A model generated the notes under the pieces. That model saw nothing but the letters and a program-made list of their open reading frames with translations. It ran no database searches and was not told the DNA's origin. Both the position numbers and the translations under genes were made by a program. Of a DNA stretch of 41,181 bases, positions 6,471 through 13,484 are shown in pieces. How positions within the stretch are numbered: the first letter of the stretch is position 1; every line of letters starts with the position of its first letter. Origin of the DNA: a virus. The stretch covers positions 1-41,181 of IMG/VR virus record IMGVR_UViG_3300018080_000299. One strand, written 5' to 3'.

Positions 6471-6848
6471 GTGGAAACGAAAAAGAAAGCCGAATTTAAA
6501 ATTGACGGACAAAAGCTGGTGGACTGGATTGATGAAAACATAGTATTGGATTCATGCGGCGGCAAATTCAGGCTGCTGGATGGTCAGCGGAAGTATATAA
6601 CAGGCGGAAAGCCGTGGAAGTATTTTGGGGCCCCACGGAGCGGTTTGAGCACGGCGCAACTGGCGGGTGGAATCGCGTCAGCGGCATGTGGGGAATACGC
6701 GAGAATAGTTGAGCCCACATGGATATCCAGGGAGTGGTTGGACCGCCGATGCCGGGAACTGCTGGATTGTAACCAGATCTGGTATGTGTGTGAAGATGGT
6801 GCTTACCGGTTTGCGAGTGGCGGGAGATTGGAAATTATCAAGGGGTAA
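6471..6848 (+). CDS. Hypothetical protein with degenerate Walker A-like motif, 125 aa
   Basis: GTG 6471 is five bases after GGAGG (6461-6465), a much better start than ATG 6330 in the same frame. Residues 53-61 read Gly-Ala-Pro-Arg-Ser-Gly-Leu-Ser-Thr, a P-loop pattern with the essential lysine replaced by leucine. Near the C-terminus is Gly-Ala-Tyr-Arg-Phe-Ala-Ser-Gly-Gly-Arg-Leu-Glu-Ile, which resembles the Phe-x2-Gly-Ser-x-Ile segment of terminase ATPases. The protein is far too short to be a working terminase. It could be an inactive terminase-type ATPase fragment or an unrelated protein. The terminase genes lie about 0.9 kb downstream. Confidence 0.6.
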   Translation: METKKKAEFKIDGQKLVDWIDENIVLDSCGGKFRLLDGQRKYITGGKPWKYFGAPRSGLSTAQLAGGIASAACGEYARIVEPTWISREWLDRRCRELLDCNQIWYVCEDGAYRFASGGRLEIIKG

Positions 6849-6853
6849 AGACC

Positions 6854-7264
6854 ATGGATAAATATTGCAGCAAGTGCGGAGCCGAAATGATGTTTGTGCC
6901 TGATAAAGGGATGGTGTGTGTTCATTGTGCGCAGAAGGCTCCAGGCGGCGGATTGAATGCGGTTTTTTCAGGGAATAGCTGGGAAGTAAATTCTTTGAGC
7001 AATGATTTGATAAGTTGCCTTGTGGGTTTTTTTAACAGGGAAGTGATAGAGAAGGAGAGGCCTTACACGGAGATGGCCCTGGTGGTTCCGCTCATACGCG
7101 CTGCTGTGATATACCATATTCATGCGCGAAAAGAAAATGGATGCTTCAAGAATTTTGAGTTTCTGGAAAACATATTGCGAGAAGAATTTGACAGATTTAA
7201 TTTTATACCCGATGTTATGATAAAATTTGAAAACGAGAAAGGCGATATTGATGGAGAAGATTAA
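6854..7264 (+). CDS. Zinc-ribbon-containing hypothetical protein, 136 aa
   Basis: The N-terminus carries Cys5-x2-Cys8 and, fifteen residues later, Cys22-x2-Cys (Val-Cys-Val-His-Cys), a classic zinc ribbon. The remaining ~100 residues are a helical domain of no recognised family, with Glu-Arg-Pro-Tyr-Thr-Glu and an acidic end. It overlaps the next gene by 14 bases. Its role could be nucleic-acid or protein binding, inferred only from the ribbon. Confidence 0.65.
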   Translation: MDKYCSKCGAEMMFVPDKGMVCVHCAQKAPGGGLNAVFSGNSWEVNSLSNDLISCLVGFFNREVIEKERPYTEMALVVPLIRAAVIYHIHARKENGCFKNFEFLENILREEFDRFNFIPDVMIKFENEKGDIDGED

Positions 7265-7442
7265 CAAGAAGAACAGGGATAAGATAATTGAGCAACTACA
7301 GAAAGATATGGCTTCTGTTAAAGAAATCATTCCAAGAATGATAGAAGGAATGACAATTCTATATTCCGAGAAAAAGCTGCGTGATGCGTGCCCGGAAGAC
7401 AAAAAGATTGAAAACCTGATTGAGAGTGCAATAAAATTTTAG
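7251..7442 (+). CDS. Small helical hypothetical protein, 63 aa
   Basis: ATG 7251 overlaps the end of the zinc-ribbon gene, with AAAGG about ten bases upstream. The product is Lys/Glu/Ile-rich and probably a single long helix or coiled coil. No family was recognised. It sits directly before the small HTH regulator. Confidence 0.55.
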   Translation: MEKINKKNRDKIIEQLQKDMASVKEIIPRMIEGMTILYSEKKLRDACPEDKKIENLIESAIKF

Positions 7443-7451
7443 GAGAACTGA

Positions 7452-7679
7452 ATGAAAAACAATTTGAAAAAGTTTGGTGAGGCGTTGAAGGCGGCGAGAG
7501 ACAAAACGGGTATCACGCAGGTGGAACTGGCGGCTGAGCTCGGGTGTAACCATAGCTTTGTTACACTGATGGAAAAAGGCAAAAGGGCGCCAGGCACAGA
7601 GGTGGCGTTGAAGATAGAAAGATCTCTTAAACTGCCATGCACAAAAGAAACAAGAGAATTCTGTTTTCCTGTTGACTGA
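7452..7679 (+). CDS. XRE/Cro-CI family transcriptional regulator, 75 aa
   Basis: A single-domain helix-turn-helix protein. Residues 8-60 fit the lambda-repressor-like fold: Phe-Gly-Glu-Ala-Leu-Lys-Ala-Ala-Arg, then Thr-Gly-Ile-Thr-Gln-Val-Glu-Leu-Ala (helix 2), Asn-His-Ser-Phe-Val-Thr-Leu-Met-Glu-Lys-Gly (recognition helix) and Ala-Leu-Lys-Ile-Glu. GGAG lies seven bases before the ATG. There is no C-terminal dimerisation or RecA-responsive domain, so it resembles Cro more than CI. Two copies of a palindromic operator begin 12 and 42 bases after its stop, and two more lie further into the late region, so it is the best candidate regulator for them. The gene itself contains an inverted repeat of the same half-site at 7544-7566. 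Confidence 0.85.
   Translation: MKNNLKKFGEALKAARDKTGITQVELAAELGCNHSFVTLMEKGKRAPGTEVALKIERSLKLPCTKETREFCFPVD
7544..7566 (+). repeat. Inverted repeat GTGTAAC-N9-GTTACAC inside the regulator gene
   Basis: Perfect 7-base arms identical to the operator half-sites downstream, but with a 9-base spacer instead of the usual short one. It lies in codons of the recognition-helix region, so coding constraint may explain it. If bound, it would be an intragenic autoregulatory site. Confidence 0.3.
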
Positions 7680-7700
7680 TTGGATATAAAAGTGTAACCT
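7672..7700 (+). promoter_or_regulatory. Putative late promoter with operator over the -10
   Basis: TTGACT at 7672-7677 is a near-consensus -35. At 17-base spacing the -10 would be TAACCT (7695-7700), a poor match lying inside the first operator palindrome. The same geometry, -35 start to operator start 19 bases, recurs before the portal gene at 9811. That supports a regulated promoter despite the weak -10. Confidence 0.5.
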
Positions 7701-7708
7701 GTTACACA
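7691..7708 (+). promoter_or_regulatory. Operator site 1
   Basis: The sequence AGTGTAA-CCTG-TTACACA has one mismatch to the repeated palindrome TGTGTAA-N4-TTACACA. The inner GTGTAAC-CT-GTTACAC is a perfect 16-base palindrome. Its centre is 30 bases from that of site 2, about three helical turns, so two dimers could sit on one face of the DNA. Confidence 0.7.
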
Positions 7709-7720
7709 AGGTCATAATAT

Positions 7721-7738
7721 TGTGTAAGGGGTTACACA
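7721..7738 (+). promoter_or_regulatory. Operator site 2
   Basis: TGTGTAA-GGGG-TTACACA is a perfect copy of the repeated palindrome. It overlaps the AAGGGG ribosome binding sequence of the small terminase gene and ends two bases before its GTG, so a bound protein could also hinder translation initiation through RNA structure. Confidence 0.7.
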
Positions 7739-7739
7739 G

Positions 7740-8327
7740 GTGGAAGAAGAAAAGGAAAAACGTGGCCGGCCTCCCAAGGTGTCCGCGAAGATGGATCCTC
7801 CTACCCTCCCGGATAAATTGTCCGTGGAGGGTTTGCAGTTATTGTTTCCGGAACTGGATATAGATGAAGTGGCCGCTATTGAGATCAGGGAACTGGTCGA
7901 GATGGTGATAGGCGGAGATAGTTTCATGGCGAATAAGGAATTGGATGATGTGTTTTTCAGGAAGGCGATGTTGTTTAAGAAGTGGGACAAAGTGGCGCAG
8001 ACATTTATGGCGCTTCGAAGATTTGATATACACAATATGACGGAATCACTTGTGCAACAGAGTATAGAGTTGTTAAATGCCGGCCAACTGGCAAAGCTGA
8101 AGCCCAATCAGCTGGTGGGCGCGGTGGAGAAGCTTTCAAAGGCGAATACGATTGACAAAACAAATAACGATGTTAATTTGACGTTTGTGCTTGGAGGAGC
8201 AGGCAAGCCGGAATTTGATGCAATGAGGCAGGAGGCAATAGTATTGTTCCAGAATAATCCGAAGCTGCTGGATGAGCTGGTGCCGCCCAAACCAGAGGAA
8301 GAAGTGATGGATATTGAGCCGGACTGA
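7740..8327 (+). CDS. Putative terminase small subunit, 195 aa
   Basis: The gene directly precedes the large terminase gene and overlaps it by 14 bases, the usual place of the small subunit that recognises phage DNA for packaging. The N-terminus has a basic Lys-Arg-Gly-Arg-Pro-Pro-Lys AT-hook-like stretch (residues 7-13). The middle is helical, with an Ala/Leu-rich region around residues 100-150, and the acidic C-terminus could contact the large subunit. I do not recognise a named small-terminase family, so the call rests on position, size and composition. The GTG start follows AAGGGG and lies right after operator site 2. Confidence 0.65.
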   Translation: MEEEKEKRGRPPKVSAKMDPPTLPDKLSVEGLQLLFPELDIDEVAAIEIRELVEMVIGGDSFMANKELDDVFFRKAMLFKKWDKVAQTFMALRRFDIHNMTESLVQQSIELLNAGQLAKLKPNQLVGAVEKLSKANTIDKTNNDVNLTFVLGGAGKPEFDAMRQEAIVLFQNNPKLLDELVPPKPEEEVMDIEPD

Positions 8328-9789
8328 CGCCGAAATAGAAGAAATAGCGAACAATCTTACAGAAGAGCAGCTTATTGCTGTATATAAGTTGAGCGGCCAG
8401 ATGGAAAAAATAGCTGAGAGTGATCCGCTGGCGTTGTATACCCCTAATGAAATCCAGGATAAATTCCATAGATCAGATGCGATAATAAAGTTCATGTTCG
8501 GCGGCAACATGAGCGGAAAATCTTATGCGTGCTGCAAGGAGACGGCGTGCCATGCGCTGGAGTATGATCCGAGCGGTACTACACCGGACAGGTATTACGG
8601 GAAACATCCGCTGCACAAGAATGAGCCGAAGATAATCTGGTTTTGTTCTGTGAAGCTGCAGAAAGCGAAAGCGATGTGGGAGCAGACATTGAGGCCGATG
8701 TTCCCAAAGGGCTCGATTCGAAGATACGATAATTACAATGACCGTGTTTATTTGATGAACGGCAATATTATCCAGTTAATGAGTTACGAGAGTGATATCC
8801 GAATGTGGCAGTCTGATCCTGTGGATGCTATCTGCCTGGATGAACAGCCGCCGCATTTGCATTTCAAAGAAGCGAGATCGAGGGTGAACAGGAAGAGCGG
8901 AGTGATATTTTGTGCGATGACACCGCTTTATGCGCACAGCGCCTGGACATTCCGGGAGATCTGGCAGAAGGCTGACAGCAGTGAGGATATCGAGTACTGG
9001 CTGATGGACCTGGACCATAATATTCACCTTACTGAAGGGCAGAAGAACGCGCAGAAGAGAGCGTTTACTGGAACCGAGGAAGAGGATTCGAGGTTACACG
9101 GCCGGTTTACGATATTGAAGGGAATAATTCATCCTTTGTTTGATGATGAAAAGCATATAGTAAAACCGTTTGTTATTCCAAAGCGGTGGAAAGAAGAATA
9201 TTCTTTTTCCAGAGTAATTGATATGCACCCGAGGAACCCCAATGTATGTATGTGGTTTATGTACAGGGTGGCTGGAAATGCGGAAATGTGGCTGATAGAG
9301 GAGTTTGACCTGGCGGGTGGAGACGTGCGCGGGTTTGCAAATGGCGTGCACAGGATGACAAAGATGATAGATGTACCGATATCCGTGAACATAATTGATA
9401 CACCTGATGCGGAGATGAGCCAGGTAAAGGAGAATAATTTGAGGGCGGACCTGGCGAAGTATGGGATAGCCGGGCCGAAGGGCCAGCGGAGTCATGGGGC
9501 CGGTGTGCAGAGGTTTAATGAATATTTGAGATTTAAAAAGTTTAAAGTTTTTTCGCATTGCAAGAAAAGTATTGAGTCGATCAAGTACCATATGTGGGAT
9601 AATTACAAGTTGATGCAGCAGGATACCAGGGATCCGAAGGAGACCTGGATTCACAAAGATGATCACTGGGTGAGGAACTGTCATTTTCAGGCAATGTTTA
9701 TGCCGCCCCTTAATATGGATCGTGTGGCAGTGGATACGGCTGATAATCCTCAGCAATACATGCATTATCACGGATATAAGGCAGGATAG
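8314..9789 (+). CDS. terL: Terminase large subunit, 491 aa
   Basis: DNA-packaging motor ATPase and nuclease that docks on the portal. Walker A is Gly-Gly-Asn-Met-Ser-Gly-Lys-Ser (residues 63-70). Walker B is Ile-Cys-Leu-Asp-Glu with catalytic Glu177, followed by Gln-Pro-Pro. The C-terminal half carries an RNase H-like nuclease start (Val-Ile-Asp-Met-His-Pro-Arg-Asn-Pro) and a later Ile-Ile-Asp-Thr-Pro-Asp stretch that could supply a second acidic residue. Length fits the family (450-550). The start is a TTG at 8314 inside the small subunit gene; ATG 8401 would still leave both ATPase motifs intact. Confidence 0.9.
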   Translation: MSRTDAEIEEIANNLTEEQLIAVYKLSGQMEKIAESDPLALYTPNEIQDKFHRSDAIIKFMFGGNMSGKSYACCKETACHALEYDPSGTTPDRYYGKHPLHKNEPKIIWFCSVKLQKAKAMWEQTLRPMFPKGSIRRYDNYNDRVYLMNGNIIQLMSYESDIRMWQSDPVDAICLDEQPPHLHFKEARSRVNRKSGVIFCAMTPLYAHSAWTFREIWQKADSSEDIEYWLMDLDHNIHLTEGQKNAQKRAFTGTEEEDSRLHGRFTILKGIIHPLFDDEKHIVKPFVIPKRWKEEYSFSRVIDMHPRNPNVCMWFMYRVAGNAEMWLIEEFDLAGGDVRGFANGVHRMTKMIDVPISVNIIDTPDAEMSQVKENNLRADLAKYGIAGPKGQRSHGAGVQRFNEYLRFKKFKVFSHCKKSIESIKYHMWDNYKLMQQDTRDPKETWIHKDDHWVRNCHFQAMFMPPLNMDRVAVDTADNPQQYMHYHGYKAG

Positions 9790-9810
9790 AGTATGATTTT
9801 CTGGTGATAC

Positions 9811-9839
9811 TTGACATAAGTGTGATAACTGTGTAATGT
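9811..9839 (+). promoter_or_regulatory. Putative promoter before portal gene
   Basis: TTGACA (9811-9816) is a consensus -35. A -10 at 17 bases would be TAATGT (9834-9839); TGTAAT at 9832-9837 is a better match but with only 15 bases spacing. Either overlaps operator site 3. It lies in the roughly 100-base gap after the large terminase gene. Confidence 0.5.
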
Positions 9840-9847
9840 GTTACACA
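9830..9847 (+). promoter_or_regulatory. Operator site 3
   Basis: TGTGTAA-TGTG-TTACACA is a perfect palindrome copy. The symmetry extends to ten-base arms at 9827-9850. A further GTTACAC half-site with TTTGT/ACAAA symmetry lies at 9856-9868. It is placed over the promoter before the portal gene, about 40 bases upstream of its ATG. Confidence 0.7.
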
Positions 9848-9886
9848 GTTGAGGTTTTGTTACACAAACCTGTATATCGAGGAAAA

Positions 9887-11746
9887 ATGGCCAGGAAAAA
9901 GATAGGTTCCAAGAGAAAACCGGGAGTACATCCAACATTAACAGGATTGACGGATTTTCTTGATGTTTTTAACGACAAGATGAAAGATGAAGTTGTCCAG
10001 AAGTTTATTGAATATTTTTATCGGAGCAGGAATTTCAGGACGACCTGGCATGATGACTGGATAACATATTACCAGCAATACAGATCTTATTCCCCGTTTT
10101 ACAAGAGCTTACCGAACTGGAAGAGCCAGATATATGTCCCGAAGTCGTTTGAAATAATCGAGACGATACTGCCGAGGATGATGGGTGCGTTTTTTGATAC
10201 ACATCCGGTGATGGCTGCTGTGGCGGAGAAGCAGGAATATGCTGGATTGAGCGCTAATGTGGAAGAGTTGTTTGATACCAGGGCATGGCAGATGGATTTA
10301 TTTTTCAAGCAATATACGACATTTAAAGAAATGCTGATATATGGTACTGCATTCCAGAAAGTGGAATACAGGAACACGCAGGAATACCAGGGACCGATGA
10401 TAGTGCCGAAGGATATATTTGATATATATCCGGCGCCGTATGGAATTGATATGGTGGATACCCGGTATATCATAGAGCGAAGCATGCGGCATATATACGA
10501 ACTGGAATACATGAAAGACCAGGGGCTTATCAAGAGCCTGGACGGAATAACCAAGGATGGCGGGAGCAGGTATTTTTCGCATTTCGACCGGCTTCGGTCG
10601 ATAGGCTATGGAGATAATTCATCCAGTGGGACAGAGGGATATCATGAATGCCTGGAGTACTGGGGTGAATACCAGCACGAGGAGACAGATGAGATATTTG
10701 ACGTAAGGGCAATGATAGTGGACAGGCAGCATCTTGTATTTATGAGTGAGAACCCGTATTTGTTTGCTGATGAGAACGATGAGTTTTTTTACGGGTTGAA
10801 GCCTTATATAAAGTACCAGGATGTCCCGGTGCCTCATGAGTTTTACGGGATAGGTGAATGTGAAGTTATGCAGGATTTGCAGAGAGAAGTGAATGACACG
10901 AAAAACGCGATAGGAGATGCGTTGCAGTTTGCGGTGAGCCCGTCATTTACAATTCAAACCGGAACAATTGATCCACGTAATAAAGACAAGTTTGTAGTGG
11001 CTCCGGGAAAGATGAATGAAGTGCAGATACCAGATGGAATAAAGCCATTTGAGTCGTCGTTGCAGTGGATGGCCGGATATGATTTTATGGACAGGTCGAA
11101 GCAGGAAGCGAGAGACGCAACGGGGATCCAGCATACGCTATCCGGTAATGAAGGGAACATAAGAAAAACGGCCAGTGAGACAATATTGCTGCGTGACGAG
11201 AGCATGCAGAGAATAAAGATGAAGAATATGTTGAGTGCGAGAAATATGAGCGCGGCGGCAATAATGGTCGTGGCGATGGATATACAGTTTACAGATGAAA
11301 AGATCCCGGTAATGAAATTCGGGATGAAGGGCGCTTCAGAATACGGGCAGATTTCGCCGGCAGATTTAAAATGGCGTGGAAAATTCACCATAGAGCCGAG
11401 TGCGTTATTCGGGTCGAAAGCGATAAAGGCGCAGTATCGCATGCAATTCCTTGATCTCGTGTCGAAGAATGAGGCGCTTGGAAAAATGGTGAACATGCAT
11501 GAGCTGTTGAGAAGACTGGCGGAGTCGATGGATATTGATCCAAATAACCTTATAGAAGAAATGAGCCAGGCGCGGCGGGAGCCGCAGTTGACAATGATAA
11601 AGGGAGGAGCGGGCCAGTTTGGAAGGCCGGCTACATCGTTGCCGCCGCCGGCGGAAGCTGAAATGGCGGCAATAGCTGAGGCGTCTCCGGGTCCTGTTGG
11701 CGGCGAAAGAGATATTATGAATCGGTTAAATGTACAAGTAGCTTGA
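9887..11746 (+). CDS. Portal (head-tail connector) protein, 619 aa
   Basis: Ring-forming protein at the capsid vertex through which DNA is packaged. Position after the large terminase, length and sequence style fit podovirus-type portals. There is an Arg/Tyr-rich helical N-terminus with Tyr-Arg-Ser-Tyr-Ser-Pro, Lys-Ser-Phe-Glu-Ile-Ile-Glu-Thr-Ile-Leu-Pro-Arg (about residues 85-100), and a central Gln-Arg-Glu-Val-Asn-Asp-Thr-Lys-Asn-Ala segment typical of the portal crown/stem region. Near the C-terminus is a Pro/Ala/Gly-rich linker. ATG 9887 has GAGG a few bases upstream. The same frame is open back to 9836, but that extension crosses the operator half-site and has no ribosome binding site. 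Its expression seems to depend on the operator-bearing promoter just upstream. Confidence 0.85.
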   Translation: MARKKIGSKRKPGVHPTLTGLTDFLDVFNDKMKDEVVQKFIEYFYRSRNFRTTWHDDWITYYQQYRSYSPFYKSLPNWKSQIYVPKSFEIIETILPRMMGAFFDTHPVMAAVAEKQEYAGLSANVEELFDTRAWQMDLFFKQYTTFKEMLIYGTAFQKVEYRNTQEYQGPMIVPKDIFDIYPAPYGIDMVDTRYIIERSMRHIYELEYMKDQGLIKSLDGITKDGGSRYFSHFDRLRSIGYGDNSSSGTEGYHECLEYWGEYQHEETDEIFDVRAMIVDRQHLVFMSENPYLFADENDEFFYGLKPYIKYQDVPVPHEFYGIGECEVMQDLQREVNDTKNAIGDALQFAVSPSFTIQTGTIDPRNKDKFVVAPGKMNEVQIPDGIKPFESSLQWMAGYDFMDRSKQEARDATGIQHTLSGNEGNIRKTASETILLRDESMQRIKMKNMLSARNMSAAAIMVVAMDIQFTDEKIPVMKFGMKGASEYGQISPADLKWRGKFTIEPSALFGSKAIKAQYRMQFLDLVSKNEALGKMVNMHELLRRLAESMDIDPNNLIEEMSQARREPQLTMIKGGAGQFGRPATSLPPPAEAEMAAIAEASPGPVGGERDIMNRLNVQVA

Positions 11747-11773
11747 CAAAAGTTATACAATGAGTAGTATAGT
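11743..11773 (+). promoter_or_regulatory. Putative promoter after portal gene
   Basis: TTGACA (11743-11748) overlaps the portal stop codon. TAGTAT at 11765-11770 (16-base spacer) or TATAGT at 11768-11773 (19-base spacer) could serve as the -10. A GTTATAC sequence in the spacer and the operator just downstream of the -10 suggest regulation. Confidence 0.5.
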
Positions 11774-11790
11774 GGGTAAATAGTTACACA
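11773..11790 (+). promoter_or_regulatory. Operator site 4
   Basis: TGGGTAA-ATAG-TTACACA has one mismatch to the palindrome seen at sites 2 and 3. It lies immediately downstream of the putative -10 and 11 bases before the next ATG, where bound protein would block initiation or elongation. Confidence 0.6.
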
Positions 11791-11801
11791 AAGGGGATAA
11801 A

Positions 11802-12152
11802 ATGAGTAAGTCGTTACTTGAAAAGGCCAAAAAAAGAGTCAAAGCCGGACCAAAGCCCAGGGAAGAAGAAGGCAAAAAGGAAGCAGGCGGAAAGAAAACA
11901 GTGAAGTTTTCTGAATATATAACCGGAATAAAGACATTGAAAGATGCGAAGAGCCTGATAGGGCGGATGGCAAAAAGTATTCCGGGTGAGAAGCTGGAGA
12001 AGATGGTTCAGGATCTTGTGCCCGATGATGCAGAAGAAAATAAAGAGGAGCAGGATGGACAGGAAGAGGAGATGAGTCCCGAGCAGGTGGCGGAGGCTTT
12101 GAAAAAGCAAACCGATGAAATCATGGAATCCTGGGGAGGGTTAAAAGGTTGA
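11802..12152 (+). CDS. Hypothetical structural-region protein, 116 aa
   Basis: The N-terminal third is strongly basic (Lys/Arg/Pro/Gly-rich) and the C-terminal half strongly acidic (Glu/Asp/Gln-rich), ending in a Trp-Gly-Gly. AAGGGG precedes the ATG. It lies between portal and scaffold, where podoviruses often keep small head-assembly or portal-associated proteins. No family was recognised. Confidence 0.6.
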   Translation: MSKSLLEKAKKRVKAGPKPREEEGKKEAGGKKTVKFSEYITGIKTLKDAKSLIGRMAKSIPGEKLEKMVQDLVPDDAEENKEEQDGQEEEMSPEQVAEALKKQTDEIMESWGGLKG

Positions 12153-12487
12153 GCGGCAAAGAAGATCTGCTTAAGCAGCTTGACGACCTGCGGGTAGAGA
12201 AGTCGTTTATATCTCGTGAAAGCGGAACGGTAGCTTTTTACCAGGGAGAAATGTTTCAGAAGTTTCTGGATGAAATGAAAACAAGGGTTGGGGTTTTGGA
12301 GTCGAAGGCATTTGCGGAAGCTAAAAAAACGGATCAGCCGGCGCTTATAACAGGAGAGTTGATGGGAATCAGGTCGGTGATGGGCTTGATGGAAAAACTT
12401 ATAAGCGGATCTGAACACAGAGATAAAGAAATAGATATTGAAATGCAGGAAATTGAAAGTAAATTAGTGTTGTATGATCAAACATAG
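12149..12487 (+). CDS. Hypothetical helical protein, 112 aa
   Basis: A TTG start overlaps the previous stop, with GGAGGG upstream. The product is Glu/Lys/Leu/Met-rich with a likely coiled coil in the last 40 residues. It lies between portal and scaffold, so a head-assembly role is probable but inferred only from position. Confidence 0.6.
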   Translation: MSGKEDLLKQLDDLRVEKSFISRESGTVAFYQGEMFQKFLDEMKTRVGVLESKAFAEAKKTDQPALITGELMGIRSVMGLMEKLISGSEHRDKEIDIEMQEIESKLVLYDQT

Positions 12488-12498
12488 GGGGTATCTGG

Positions 12499-13455
12499 AT
12501 GCCGGACGAAGAAGAATTCACAACACCTGGAGAAGATTCCGAAGACGAAGGGGAACACTCGGCGGATACCGACTCCCCAGGCGAACTGGAAAACACTGAA
12601 CCCGGTGATGGTGAACCTGGAGAAGATGAGGCTGCCGGAAGTGATGAAGAAGCCGAGAGTGAGGAAGTGGATCTCACTGATGGAATGACTCAGCTGGCAG
12701 AGCTTGGTTATGACAATCTCGAAGATGCAGTGAAAGCGTTGAAGGAAGGCGAAGTGCTGAAGAAGAGGTACGCAGACGCTGAAAAGAAAATTACTGAACA
12801 GGGCCAGAGCAATTCCGGCCTGGCGGAGCAGTTCGGTGAAATGCAGGAGAAGATTAATTCCCTGTTGAAAGGCCAGAAACCGGAAGAAGCGGAAGAAGAA
12901 GACGGTGATGAAGAATTTGAGTCATTGCTTGAGAATCCGCGGGCTTACATGGACAAGCGTTTGAAACCTGTTTTTGAAGAGATGAAGGCGATGGCTGCCA
13001 AGATAAATACGTATGAAAAAACGGAAGCCCTTGCTGAAGTCTCGAACAAGGCGGTTGATACGGCGATGGATTCGCTGGAAGAGAAATATTCTGAGCGCCT
13101 TACTCCTGAAGTGCGGGAGGCTTTAAACAAGGTGCTGGATACACCCCAGTACAGTTCTGCGTTTGAAGCAATTGGTGTCGATAATTTTTCTGATTACACG
13201 CCGGAGCAGATTTCGGAATTTTATTTCAGTATCTTTGAAAGAGCGCTTGGCAAAGTTGTGCTGGATGGAATAGGTGAAGAGATTGAAAAAGCAGTAGCCA
13301 GGACAGAAGCCAGGGTGCAGAAACGATATATTCAGAGAAAACCTATGGATGGACCCCCAGATGCAAGGAAAGTAAATCTAAAGCGAAGCGGCAGCGGATA
13401 TGATCCGGAGAAAGAGATGAGTGACATCCTGAGTGCGGATATAAGGAACCGCTGA
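12499..13455 (+). CDS. Scaffolding protein, 318 aa
   Basis: Internal chaperone for procapsid assembly. The first ~55 residues are almost wholly Glu/Asp/Gly/Ser/Pro. A Lys/Glu/Gln helical rod follows (about residues 65-150). The C-terminal part ends in an Arg/Lys-rich tail (Arg-Ile-Gln-Arg-Lys type) that could bind the capsid protein. It sits immediately before the major capsid gene, as in T7- and P22-like phages. Start 12499 follows GGGGGT. No protease motif was seen, so it is not an obvious fused prohead protease. Confidence 0.8.
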   Translation: MPDEEEFTTPGEDSEDEGEHSADTDSPGELENTEPGDGEPGEDEAAGSDEEAESEEVDLTDGMTQLAELGYDNLEDAVKALKEGEVLKKRYADAEKKITEQGQSNSGLAEQFGEMQEKINSLLKGQKPEEAEEEDGDEEFESLLENPRAYMDKRLKPVFEEMKAMAAKINTYEKTEALAEVSNKAVDTAMDSLEEKYSERLTPEVREALNKVLDTPQYSSAFEAIGVDNFSDYTPEQISEFYFSIFERALGKVVLDGIGEEIEKAVARTEARVQKRYIQRKPMDGPPDARKVNLKRSGSGYDPEKEMSDILSADIRNR

Positions 13456-13484
13456 CAGCTCGTAAGAAGTGAGAGGTAATTGAT

